From positions 1-44,043 of the forward strand of contig JBCBRU010000006.1 of NCBI GenBank assembly GCA_039819565.1: a stretch of 44,043 nt of DNA, read 5' to 3'. Of the stretch, positions 1-7,610 are shown piece after piece (positions within the stretch are counted from its first letter, which is position 1; each line of letters begins with the position of its first letter). The translations under genes and the position numbers were made by a program. The notes under the pieces are model-generated. The model was not told where the DNA came from, did no database searches, and saw only the letters and a program-made list of their open reading frames with translations. The stretch comes from JAHQVK01 sp039819565 (lineage in GTDB: Bacteria; Myxococcota; Kuafuiibacteriia; Kuafuiibacteriales; Kuafuiibacteriaceae).

Positions 1-65
1 CCACGTCAAGAATCAGCGTTGAGCCACCGCTCGAGAGAGCAAAGGAGCCAGTGAGCACCGGCCGA

Positions 66-275
66 GCGCCTTCTTCTCCGCAGGGGAAATGGCGAACACC
101 GGCCCCCCGGCGCACAAGCGGACGACCGGAGAGGAACCGTTCGTTGCGCCGAATTTCCCCGGAGGAGAAGGGGGCGTTCGGACCGAGAGCGAACGACGGT
201 TCCACTCCGAAGCCCGAAAGACACCCCAGCGGACGTGCGGACCGAGCGAACGACGGTTCCACTCCGAAGCCCGAA
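66..275. repeat. Diverged direct and inverted repeats in gene-free left end
   Basis: The first 290 bases hold no convincing gene. A 28-bp direct repeat occurs at 191-218 and 248-275 (core GAACGACGGTTCCACTCC), 57 bp apart, and its similarity extends left through CGGACCGAG. A related inverted, diverged copy lies at about 132-148. A second pair, at 66-94 and 147-175 (core GGGGAAAT with a CTTCTNCTCCG flank), is inverted with one mismatch and small gaps. All of this lies just past the stop codon of the minus-strand activator gene, so it may act in its 3' end. Alternatively it is a remnant of a small repeat family. The function is unknown. Confidence 0.6.
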
Positions 276-290
276 GACACCCGAGTGAGC

Positions 291-1679
291 TCAGTCCTCG
301 TTCGTACGCAGCCCCTGCCCAATCGAATCGTACTTCGCCAGCCGCCGATAAAGAGTAGCGCGACCCATCCCCAGCAGCTTGGCCGCCTTCTCCACGCTGC
401 CGCCGGTCACCCGCAAGGCGCGCTGAATCGAGCGCCGCTCGAGCTCCCGCATGGGGAGCACGGCGTCGGACAGACCGAGCTCCGCGTCGGTCAAAGCGTC
501 GCCCGAGGTGAAATCAGGGGGAAGGTGCTGAACCCCGATCGTCGGACCGTCAGCCGAGAGCATGGCTCGATGCACGACGTTTTCGAGCTCCCGCACGTTC
601 CCCGGCCAGGCATGGTCCATGAGGAGCCGGAGAGCATCAGGGGCCACCGCCTCGATGCGTCGGCCGACGTCCGCAGCGTATTTCAAGAGACACTGCTGCA
701 CGAGCAGCGGGATGTCCTCGCGGCGCTCTCGCAGAAGGGGGAGCCGGATCGAATACACGACGAGCCGATAGAAGAGGTCCTCTCGGAAGCGACCCGCTTT
801 GACCTCTTTTTCGAGGTCTCGTTGGGTCGAGCAGATCAGGCGGACGTCCACGGGGATCTCTTCGACCCCGCCCATTCTACGCACCGATCCTTCCTGTAGA
901 GCTCGGAGAAGGCTCGCTTGCGTGAGAGCGCTGAGCTCTCCGACCTCGTCCAGAAACAAGGTGCCTCCTTGAGCTTGCTCGAAGCGACCGCGATGCACCC
1001 CCTCGGCTCCTCGAAAGGCCCCCCGTTCATGTCCGAAGAGCTCCGGTTCGTGGAGTGTCTCCGGCAGCGCGGCGCAGTTGATGACCACGAAGGGAGCGGA
1101 GGCGCGACGCCCGCCGGCGTGGATGGCGCGAGCCACGACCTCCTTGCCGGTCCCGCTCTCCCCGATCAGGGCAACGGTGATGTCGCTCTGTATGACCCGA
1201 TCCACCTGCCGCATGATCTCCTGCATGGCAGGGCTCGTCGCCGCGAAGGCGCCCTCGTCCTCGCGGGCATCGAGCTCGGCGCGGAGGCGCTGGACGTCCT
1301 TACGGCGCTGGAGTCGGTCCCGAGCCCGACGGAGCGCGCCGTCCAAGGTCACGGGAACGATCGGCGTGAACAGGAGGTCGTAAGCCCCCGCGTCGAACGC
1401 GCGCTCGGCAAGGGCCGAGTCCGTCGAGCCGACCACGGCCAGCACCGTCCTCCCCGGGAAGCCCTCAACCGCCCGTCTGAGGCCCTCGAGAGCTTCTCCG
1501 AGGGAGGCGCCGGTCATCTCGTAGACCAGCGCCACCTCGGATCCTGGGTCGATCGGAGCGTCTCGATCGGCCACCACCGCGAAACCCTGGCGGGACGAAA
1601 CTTGTTCGATCCAGCGGCGTACCGTCGTGTCCGTAACGGCCAGCCGAATCTGTCCGAAGTCTTCGTGCGGGCCCCCCAT
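291..1679 (-). CDS. Sigma-54-type enhancer-binding activator, degenerate receiver and altered GAFTGA loop
   Basis: A predicted cytoplasmic transcription regulator of 462 aa. Residues 1-110 resemble a response-regulator receiver, but the phospho-accepting Asp position reads Tyr (VALVYEMTG) and the usual KP motif is lost. A AAA+ sigma-54 activator domain follows, with Walker A GESGTGKE at 173-180 and Walker B GTLFLDEVGE. The C-terminus is a Fis-type helix-turn-helix (about 427-460, GSVEKAAKLLGMGRATLYRR). The sigma-54 contact loop reads GAFRGA at 220-225 instead of GAFTGA, so Thr is replaced by Arg. In this family that Thr is needed for productive sigma-54 contact. The ATG at 1679 is chosen because GGAG lies 4 nt upstream and the receiver-like fold begins there; an upstream extension is possible but lacks support. 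No histidine kinase gene is adjacent. Confidence 0.9.
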   Translation of the reverse strand: MGGPHEDFGQIRLAVTDTTVRRWIEQVSSRQGFAVVADRDAPIDPGSEVALVYEMTGASLGEALEGLRRAVEGFPGRTVLAVVGSTDSALAERAFDAGAYDLLFTPIVPVTLDGALRRARDRLQRRKDVQRLRAELDAREDEGAFAATSPAMQEIMRQVDRVIQSDITVALIGESGTGKEVVARAIHAGGRRASAPFVVINCAALPETLHEPELFGHERGAFRGAEGVHRGRFEQAQGGTLFLDEVGELSALTQASLLRALQEGSVRRMGGVEEIPVDVRLICSTQRDLEKEVKAGRFREDLFYRLVVYSIRLPLLRERREDIPLLVQQCLLKYAADVGRRIEAVAPDALRLLMDHAWPGNVRELENVVHRAMLSADGPTIGVQHLPPDFTSGDALTDAELGLSDAVLPMRELERRSIQRALRVTGGSVEKAAKLLGMGRATLYRRLAKYDSIGQGLRTNED

Positions 1680-1846
1680 CGGTCTCCAAAGCAAATCGGT
1701 CCCGAGGACCCACGGCTTGAGACGAAGCCCGCCAAAACTGTCTCGCGGGCATCTCTCTCGTCTCGAAGCTGGCCGGGGATCGATCAGTATTGCGGGGTAT
1801 GTCAAACACCCCTGCGTCGGAGTTTGTAGGCGCGCAAAATCCACCG

Positions 1847-1875
1847 CTCGAAACGAGACACAGGCTCGTTTCGAG
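1847..1875. promoter_or_regulatory. Paired palindromes between activator gene and ino1
   Basis: CTCGAAACGAG (1847-1857) and CTCGTTTCGAG (1865-1875) are perfect inverted copies separated by 7 nt. Each arm is itself a short palindrome. They lie 17 bp past the end of ino1 and 168 bp upstream of the activator start. They could form an 11-bp hairpin terminator for ino1, but no T-run follows on the minus strand. They could equally be two operator half-sites for control of the activator gene. The sequence alone does not decide between these. Confidence 0.45.
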
Positions 1876-1891
1876 ACTTATGGAAATAGAC

Positions 1892-2971
1892 TCAGCTGGC
1901 GATGAACTCGTTGATGAGGCGGTGGGCCTCGGTGTCGCGCATCTGACGAGGGGGGTGCTTCATGAGGTAAGCCGAAGCTGCTTCCACAGGTCCGCCGAGG
2001 CCCCGGTCGAGAGCCAGCTTCGCAAGGCGAATGGCATCAATCGCGACGCCCGCCGAGTTTGGCGAGTCCTCGACGTGCAGGCGAGCCTCTACGTGCATGG
2101 GGACGTCGCCCCATCCGCGCCACTCCATGCGCAGGAAGCAAACCTTGTTGTCCTTCTGCCAGGCCACGTAGTCCGAAGGACCGATGTGGATGTCGAAGGG
2201 ATCGAGGCGGTCGTCGAGCTGCGACTGCACGGACTCCGTCTTGGAGATGCGCTTGGTCTTGAGGCGCTCCTCCTTGAGCATGTTGAGGAAGTCCGTGTTG
2301 CCGCCCGTGTTGAGCTGGTAGGTGTGGTCGAGCTTGGCGCCGCGGTCGCTGACGAGGCGAGCCAACGAACGGTGGATGATCGTAGCGCCCACCTGGCTCT
2401 TGATGTCGTCGCCTACGATGGGCACGCCGGCCTTCTCGAACTTGTCCGCCCACTCGGGGTGACTGGCGATGAACACGGGGAGGCAGTTCACCATGCCCAC
2501 CTTCGCGTCGAGGCAGCACTGGGCGTAGAAGCGCGCCGCCGCCTCGGAGCCGACGGGGAGGTAACACACCATGACCTCGGCCCCAGTGTCCTTGAGCACC
2601 TGGGTCACGTCGACGGGCTGAGCGTCGGAGATACGGAAAGCCTGAGCCTCAGGGAAGTCCGCCATGTGCTCCGCCACGCCGTCGTGGACCGGTCCCATCT
2701 GGACCGTCACGCCCGAGGCGGGGAGCTCCTTCTGGAAGACCGTGGTGTTGTTCGGAGCGGCGAAGATCGCCTCCTCGACGGGCTTGCCAACCTTACGGGC
2801 GTCGACGTCGAAGGCCGCCACGATCTCGACGCTGTCGAGCGTGTAGCCCGCGATGTCGGCGTGCATCAGGCCGGCCGAATCGGCCGAAGCGGTCTTGTAG
2901 TACTCGAGCCCCTGAACCAGCGAGCTCGCGCAGTTTCCAACGCCAACGATGGCCAGTTTCACCTTTTTCAT
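1892..2971 (-). CDS. ino1: Inositol-3-phosphate synthase
   Basis: Converts glucose 6-phosphate to 1D-myo-inositol 3-phosphate with NAD, the first step towards inositol phospholipids and other inositol compounds. The protein is 359 aa, typical of the short bacterial/archaeal Ino1 form. The N-terminal Rossmann motif is AIVGVGNCASSL (residues 7-18). Conserved stretches include PVFIASHPEW, VGDDIKSQVGATI and the NTGGNTDFLNM motif. The ATG at 2971 has AAAGGA 5 nt upstream; a longer upstream reading lacks similarity to the family. It is transcribed alone on the minus strand. No phosphatidylinositol synthase or inositol monophosphatase gene lies nearby. The assignment is firm. Confidence 0.95.
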   Translation of the reverse strand: MKKVKLAIVGVGNCASSLVQGLEYYKTASADSAGLMHADIAGYTLDSVEIVAAFDVDARKVGKPVEEAIFAAPNNTTVFQKELPASGVTVQMGPVHDGVAEHMADFPEAQAFRISDAQPVDVTQVLKDTGAEVMVCYLPVGSEAAARFYAQCCLDAKVGMVNCLPVFIASHPEWADKFEKAGVPIVGDDIKSQVGATIIHRSLARLVSDRGAKLDHTYQLNTGGNTDFLNMLKEERLKTKRISKTESVQSQLDDRLDPFDIHIGPSDYVAWQKDNKVCFLRMEWRGWGDVPMHVEARLHVEDSPNSAGVAIDAIRLAKLALDRGLGGPVEAASAYLMKHPPRQMRDTEAHRLINEFIAS

Positions 2972-3207
2972 GTGGGTCCTTTCGAAAACGGCGGATGCCG
3001 TGAGGTCGGTGCCCCGGCCCTCGCCCTCACGCGAAATTTGCTCCAAAGCGCCCTGTAGGGCCCAGAAGTGCGTGAGCGGCGCCCACCTAAGGCCGGTTAC
3101 CTGGGTTCTGCAAGCTAGAAATTTCGGGCGCGATCTCCGTCACCTTGGGAGTCCGGGCGGAGGTGGGTGGCTCCGCTGGGTCTCGAGCGAGCTCTCGTGG
3201 GGACTCA

Positions 3208-3224
3208 GTAGGTCTGGAACCTAC
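3208..3224 (-). terminator. Possible weak hairpin downstream of exbD
   Basis: GTAGGT and ACCTAC are perfect 6-bp arms around a 5-nt loop, 11 bp past the exbD stop codon. There is no clear T-run after it on the minus strand, so termination is uncertain. The rest of the 2972-3234 gap is expected to hold the ino1 promoter, but I see no strong consensus boxes in it. Confidence 0.3.
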
Positions 3225-3234
3225 CGGTATTCCT

Positions 3235-3711
3235 CTATTCTTCGGGTTCGACGCCGCGGGTGGCGATGGCGAGGTTGGTCAGCCCGGCTCCCCGCGCCAC
3301 CTCCATGACCGCCACCACCCGAGCGTGAACCGCCTTTTCGTCCGCCTGCACGAGGACTAACCGATCCGGGTTCGCCTGGGCTTCGGAGCCGAGGAGACCT
3401 CCGAGATCTTCGAGGCTGATGGCGACTCCGCCCACGACCACCTCGCCGCCTTCGAGGACCGTGACGATCAGCTCGTCGGTGACCGTCGCCATGGCGCGGT
3501 CTTTCGTTCCGGAGGGGAGATTGACCTTGAAGCCGCTCCCGGGAGCGCTGGCTTCGCCGCCCGCGCTCACGATCGCGCTCGAGCCCGCCATCAGGATGAC
3601 CAGCAGCACGAGCATGATGTCGACGAGCGGCACGATGTTGGGCTCGGTGAACCCCGTGCCCTCGTCCTCGTCGCCCTCGTCTCCAAAAGAGGGTCCGCCT
3701 CCACCAGCCAT
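3235..3711 (-). CDS. exbD: ExbD/TolR-family energy-transducing protein
   Basis: One subunit of a proton-driven inner-membrane motor of the ExbBD/TolQR type. The protein is 158 aa: a short acidic cytoplasmic N-terminus, one membrane helix at about 25-43 with the conserved channel Asp31 in PLVDIMLVLLVIL, then a periplasmic domain. The gene follows exbB with TGA-3 nt-ATG spacing. Its ribosome binding site (GGAGG) lies in the end of exbB, which suggests translational coupling. No tonB, tolA, tolB or pal gene lies beside it, so the partner that uses the force is elsewhere. Naming it ExbD rather than TolR is by convention. Confidence 0.9.
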   Translation of the reverse strand: MAGGGGPSFGDEGDEDEGTGFTEPNIVPLVDIMLVLLVILMAGSSAIVSAGGEASAPGSGFKVNLPSGTKDRAMATVTDELIVTVLEGGEVVVGGVAISLEDLGGLLGSEAQANPDRLVLVQADEKAVHARVVAVMEVARGAGLTNLAIATRGVEPEE

Positions 3712-3714
3712 GCC

Positions 3715-4431
3715 TCAGTCCTCCCGCCCGGCCGAGGCCGCAGCCGGGAGGCTCGCCGACGAGGGAGGGGGCGTGGCGCCGGTGATGCCCGCTTCCTCTC
3801 GATCGAGCGCCACCTGGAGCTGCTCCACGAACTCGTCGACCACCAGCCTAATCTCCACCAGAGCCTGACTGCCCCGGGCCTGGAAGTAGTTGTAGAGCGA
3901 CGCCGCGAGGATCGCGATGAGGATGCCCCCGGCCGTCGCCCAGAGCGCCTCCGACACCCCCTCCGCAACCACCGCGAAGCCGCCTGCCTCGCTTTCGGCA
4001 ATGTCCGAGAAGGCTCGGATGATGCCGATGACGGTACCAAAGAGGCCGACAAAGGGCGCGAGGGCCCCGACGGTGCCCAGTGCCCAAAGCCGTCGGCGCA
4101 GCCAGAGCCGGAATCGCTGCCGCTCCCGCTCTGCGGCCTGAGCCACCGAATGACCAGGTCGAGAGATCTTGTTGAGGGCGGCGATGAAGACGTCGGCGAC
4201 GGGGGAGCCCGAGCGCTCGCAGACCGTCCGAGCGGCCTGTAAATCTCCGTGGTAAAGGGCTTTTCCGACCTCGCTGCCGAGCTCGCGAGCCCGGCTCACG
4301 AGGCCCCAAAACATGTACATTTGCTCGGCCGCGAGCGCGAAGACGAGGGTCGACGCGAAGATAACGCTCCATAGAGCGGTCGCGGAGAGCTCGTAGGCAG
4401 CAGCGGCGGTTTCGGGCGTAGCTTCGGGCAT
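3715..4431 (-). CDS. exbB: MotA/TolQ/ExbB-family proton channel protein
   Basis: Partner of the following ExbD protein; together they convert proton flow into work on the outer membrane or cell envelope. The protein is 238 aa with an N-terminal membrane helix (about 18-40), a cytoplasmic loop, and two further helices. The signature stretch is LGTVGALAPFVGLFGTVIGIIRAF, here followed by GVSEALWATAGGILIAI, both typical of ExbB/TolQ. It starts at ATG 4431 with only a weak ribosome binding site (GGAG is about 15 nt away). It reads away from dnaJ across a 145-bp gap that must hold both promoters. Confidence 0.9.
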   Translation of the reverse strand: MPEATPETAAAAYELSATALWSVIFASTLVFALAAEQMYMFWGLVSRARELGSEVGKALYHGDLQAARTVCERSGSPVADVFIAALNKISRPGHSVAQAAERERQRFRLWLRRRLWALGTVGALAPFVGLFGTVIGIIRAFSDIAESEAGGFAVVAEGVSEALWATAGGILIAILAASLYNYFQARGSQALVEIRLVVDEFVEQLQVALDREEAGITGATPPPSSASLPAAASAGRED

Positions 4432-4539
4432 GGTCTCGGTCGAGCGCTCCGCGGCAGCTTTCGGGGCTCCGCGGACCGAGTCAAGGAACGCTCACGTTTC
4501 GACCAACCCCTACGTGCGGTTCGCCCTTCCCACCTTCGT

Positions 4540-4567
4540 TTGACAGCTCGAGACACGTGGCTAAGAA
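4540..4567 (+). promoter_or_regulatory. Candidate sigma-70-type promoter of dnaJ
   Basis: A perfect -35 box TTGACA (4540-4545) is followed after 16 bp by TAAGAA (4562-4567), a partial match to the -10 consensus. Transcription would then begin only a few bases before the GTG start at 4577, giving a nearly leaderless mRNA. This is a motif match only; I did not see a heat-shock sigma-32 type promoter or a CIRCE element here. Confidence 0.35.
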
Positions 4568-4576
4568 CGGCCGCGC

Positions 4577-5749
4577 GTGGCCAAACGGGACTACTACGAG
4601 GTGCTGGGCGTGGCGCGAGACGCCGATGAACGCTCGATCAAGAGCGCGTACCGCAAGCTCGCGATGAAGCACCACCCGGACCGCAATCCTGGCGACGCCG
4701 ACGCCGAGCAGGCCTTTCGCGACTGCGCCGAGGCTTACGAGGTGCTGTCGGATCCCCAGAAACGGAGCCTCTACGACCGTGGAGGCCATGAGGGCCTCAA
4801 GACCGGCGGCTTCTCGGGTTTTCAAGGCGGAGACGTCGGGGACATCTTCAGCCACTTCGGCGACATCTTCTCCGAGTTCTTCGGCGGCGCGGGCGGATTC
4901 GGCGGCGGCGGGATCCGGCCCATGGTGGGCGCGGACCAGCGCTTCGATCTGGAGATCGAGCTCGCAGAGGCCTTCACCGGGGTCACCCGCACCATCGAGG
5001 TGGGACGCATGGTGGTCTGCGAGGACTGCAACGGCACCGGCGCCGAAAACGGCGAGCTTTTAACCTGCCAGGTCTGCGGCGGACGAGGCCAGGTCGTCCA
5101 GGGTCGGGGCGGATTCATGATCGCCACCACCTGCCGAGCCTGCGGAGGCACGGGGCGGGTGGCCCGATCGCGCTGCCCCACCTGCGACGGGGAGGGGCAC
5201 GTCGAGCAGGTGCGCAAGCTCGAGGTCCGGGTCCCCCCCGGAGTCGACAGCGGGGTCCGACTTCGTCTTCAGGGCGAAGGCCACGCGGGGGCCAACGGCG
5301 GCCCTCCTGGCGACCTTTACGTGTTCATCAACGTCGCCAACCACGACACCTTCGTCCGCAACGGGCCGGACCTCCACTGCGAGCTCGCGGTCGACTTCCC
5401 CACCGCCTGTCTCGGCGGCACCGCCCAGGTGCCGCAGCTGGTCGAGGGTGAATGGTCGGTGGATGTCCCCTCCGGCATGCAGCCGGGGGACGTGGTGCGG
5501 ATCAACGACGGGGGCATGCCTCGACTCGGGAGTCGCCAAAACGGAGACCTCCTGGTCCATCTCACCATCGAGGTGCCTCGGGATTTGGATGAGACCCAGA
5601 GGGGCAAGGTCGAGTCTCTCCGCGCCGACTTCTCCTCCGCCCCCACCGTCTCGGCTGGGGGCCCCGAGCGCCGAGAGACGAAGCGACGCCGCAAGAAGGG
5701 GGGCGGGAGTTTCTTCGATCGCATCCGCGACGCCCTCGAAGGTGATTGA
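4577..5749 (+). CDS. dnaJ: Chaperone DnaJ (Hsp40)
   Basis: Co-chaperone that stimulates the ATPase of DnaK and delivers substrates to it. The 390-aa protein has the full type I layout. The J domain (1-70) has HPD at 33-35. A Gly/Phe-rich linker spans about 75-115. The zinc-binding region has four CxxCxGxG repeats (Cys148/151, 164/167, 186/189, 200/203). The C-terminal substrate-binding domains end in a basic tail rich in Lys/Arg. The start is GTG at 4577, where the J domain begins. No dnaK or grpE gene is adjacent, so this is either a lone chromosomal dnaJ or one of several paralogues. It converges on the next gene with a 23-bp gap. Confidence 0.96.
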   Translation: MAKRDYYEVLGVARDADERSIKSAYRKLAMKHHPDRNPGDADAEQAFRDCAEAYEVLSDPQKRSLYDRGGHEGLKTGGFSGFQGGDVGDIFSHFGDIFSEFFGGAGGFGGGGIRPMVGADQRFDLEIELAEAFTGVTRTIEVGRMVVCEDCNGTGAENGELLTCQVCGGRGQVVQGRGGFMIATTCRACGGTGRVARSRCPTCDGEGHVEQVRKLEVRVPPGVDSGVRLRLQGEGHAGANGGPPGDLYVFINVANHDTFVRNGPDLHCELAVDFPTACLGGTAQVPQLVEGEWSVDVPSGMQPGDVVRINDGGMPRLGSRQNGDLLVHLTIEVPRDLDETQRGKVESLRADFSSAPTVSAGGPERRETKRRRKKGGGSFFDRIRDALEGD

Positions 5750-5772
5750 GGGCGGCGCGCGAGGAGACCCCG

Positions 5773-6591
5773 CTACTCGCCGTTGAAGAGCGCGGGTACG
5801 CTGCAGGTGGCGGTCTCGGTAGAGCTCTCGCCCACCCGCTCCATCATGTTTCGGCAGCTGATTTCGCAGAAGTCTCGTCCCGGCGCGCGCTCGCTTTCCG
5901 AACAGAACTCAAAGGGAGCGAGGGCGATGATATTGGGGTCCAACCCTCCGGCGACCCAGTCCCCCACCCATAGATAGCCGGCGTTGGGTTCGGAAGCGGA
6001 CTGACCGAAGCCCTCGGTCGGCCCGAGCGACTCGAAGTAGGTCAGGAACTGAGGCTCACGGGTGGCTGGGTCCCAAGCGCCATTGAAGATGGCGTAGTTG
6101 ATGGGCTCGCCCGGCCCCGCGAAGGCCGGACAGTTATTGCTGGTCACGGTGCCCACGTATTCGATCCGCTGCCAGGGCTCGAAACCCTCGATGGCGCGGA
6201 AGACACCGTCGTAGGTCTGGGTACAGAAGATCTCTCCGGCCATCGCCACCTCTCCGTCGCTGTTCATCCCGGAGTGACTACCCAACTCGTCAAAGGCGAG
6301 GGCCTGAGTGTGAACGATGTTTTCACCCGAGCCCCTCTTGAAGTCGAAGACGATGACGCCCGACGCGGAACCCACCACGTTGAACTCCGCGTCGAACTCC
6401 GGAATGCTCAAGGCCTGAAAGGTCTGAGCCTGACCGTTCTCCAGTAGGGCCGTAGCGAGGGAGTCGAGGAGTTCGCTCGGCATCTCATTCGCCTCCTCTT
6501 CCTCACCCGAGTCACACGCCCACAAGACAGTTATCATCAGTGCGATCGCGCCCAGCCAAACGAGCGCGCGCACGGTGTTGAGGTATTTCAT
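5773..6591 (-). CDS. Putative lipoprotein of unknown function
   Basis: A 272-aa protein with a lipoprotein-like signal: basic MKYLNTVR, a hydrophobic stretch, then LWAC with Cys26 as the likely lipidated residue. An acidic linker (GEEEEANE) follows. The mature part carries seven further Cys residues, four of them clustered near the C-terminus (CSES, DFCEISC, TATC). Such clustering would suit disulfides in the periplasm or outside the cell. I do not recognise the family. It sits alone on the minus strand, with the MITE-like element about 100 bp upstream. Confidence 0.7.
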   Translation of the reverse strand: MKYLNTVRALVWLGAIALMITVLWACDSGEEEEANEMPSELLDSLATALLENGQAQTFQALSIPEFDAEFNVVGSASGVIVFDFKRGSGENIVHTQALAFDELGSHSGMNSDGEVAMAGEIFCTQTYDGVFRAIEGFEPWQRIEYVGTVTSNNCPAFAGPGEPINYAIFNGAWDPATREPQFLTYFESLGPTEGFGQSASEPNAGYLWVGDWVAGGLDPNIIALAPFEFCSESERAPGRDFCEISCRNMMERVGESSTETATCSVPALFNGE

Positions 6592-6694
6592 CAGCGTGCC
6601 GGATTAGACGACCCCAGGGACAGGGGGGCCATGGTCGACATGTCCAGACGCGATGTTCTCTCGGCGGAGGCGCTCGTGACCCTGACGGGCGCAT

Positions 6695-6871
6695 CTAGTC
6701 CCCTGTCAGGATGATTCCTTACATAATTCGCGGGCGCTTTTCGCCCCTGGCGCCCCCGCCGGCTTCGCCTCTCGTCGGTTGCATATGGCCAATATGCGCC
6801 CTTCTCACGTGAACGCCAGGGGCGAAACTGCCTCACCACTTATGCAACTAATCACCCTGACAGGGGACTAG
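6695..6871. mobile_element. MITE-like palindromic element
   Basis: A 177-bp element with 22-bp terminal inverted repeats that differ at one base (6695-6716 and 6850-6871; outer part CTAGTCCCCTGTCAGG). The similarity continues imperfectly inward for about 10 bp. Inside is a second perfect 14-bp inverted pair, TTTCGCCCCTGGCG (6739-6752) and its complement (6814-6827). At the centre lies the small palindrome GCATAT-N5-ATATGC (6781-6797). It encodes no transposase, so it would have to be moved in trans if mobile. No clear target-site duplication is visible. Part of a similar end, ACCCTGACGGG, lies just outside on the left (6679-6690). The right end overlaps the 3' end of queE and supplies its TAG stop. 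Confidence 0.75.
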
Positions 6872-7500
6872 CGCCCCGGTACGTCCCCCCAGAGAATCTT
6901 GTGCAGCTGCAGGTTCAGACGGGCGTCGAGGCCGCTCTCCAAAAGCCAACCCGCGAGGGTCGCCGGGTCGAGCTCTCCCTGCACCGGAGAGACGAGCAGC
7001 CCCACCCGCTCGGCGAGCCCGTGACGTCGGACGAGGTCGAGCGCCCAGTCGAAGTCATCCCGGTCGGCGCAAACGAACTTGACCTCGTCTCCTGAGCCGA
7101 GGACATCGAGGTTGGCGTAGCGATTTCGCTCCACCTCGCCGGAGCCCGGGGGCTTCATGTCGACGATGCGATGCACTCCGGCCGGGAGGACGGACACGTC
7201 TCGCTCGCCGCTGGTCTCGCAGAGCACGGTGTACCCCGCCTTCAAGAAGCGCTCCGCGAGGATCGGGGTGCCTCGCTGAAGCAGGGGCTCGCCGCCCGTC
7301 AGCTCCACTCGGCGGGTTGGGAAGCGGGCCACAGCCTCCATGACGGCGTCGAGACTCATGGTCTCGCCCCCCGAAAAGGAGTACTCGGTGTCGCACCAGC
7401 GGCACCGCAGGTTGCAGCCCGTGAGCCTAACGAAGGCACAGGGCAAGCCTCCGTGGGAAGATTCCCCCTGAATCGAGAAGAAGATCTCGGTGATGCGCAC
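6868..7500 (-). CDS. queE: 7-carboxy-7-deazaguanine synthase
   Basis: Radical-SAM enzyme that converts 6-carboxy-tetrahydropterin to 7-carboxy-7-deazaguanine, a step in the synthesis of queuosine and other 7-deazaguanines. The protein is 210 aa from the GTG at 7500, where the family's usual start (RITEIFFSIQGES) begins; GGAAGGG lies upstream. The iron-sulfur cluster motif is CNLRCRWC (Cys29, 33, 36), and VELTGGEPLLQ is the SAM-binding stretch. The stop codon (6868-6870) lies inside the terminal repeat of the MITE-like element, but the C-terminus still reads like the family (LQLHKILWGD). No queC, queD or queF is nearby. Confidence 0.92.
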   Translation of the reverse strand: MRITEIFFSIQGESSHGGLPCAFVRLTGCNLRCRWCDTEYSFSGGETMSLDAVMEAVARFPTRRVELTGGEPLLQRGTPILAERFLKAGYTVLCETSGERDVSVLPAGVHRIVDMKPPGSGEVERNRYANLDVLGSGDEVKFVCADRDDFDWALDLVRRHGLAERVGLLVSPVQGELDPATLAGWLLESGLDARLNLQLHKILWGDVPGR

Positions 7501-7610
7501 CGAGTCCGCCCTTCCCCCCGGCTTGGAGCGAGGGACGACCGGCAAGATGGCCTGCCTCGTCCCGACAACCGATCCCATGCGGCTCTAGGATTACGGCCGG
7601 GGCGCGGAGG

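Noticed and set aside
1790..3058. A long plus-strand frame of 422 codons opposite ino1
   Set aside because: The opposite strand is clearly inositol-3-phosphate synthase with a good ribosome binding site; the plus frame lacks any motif.
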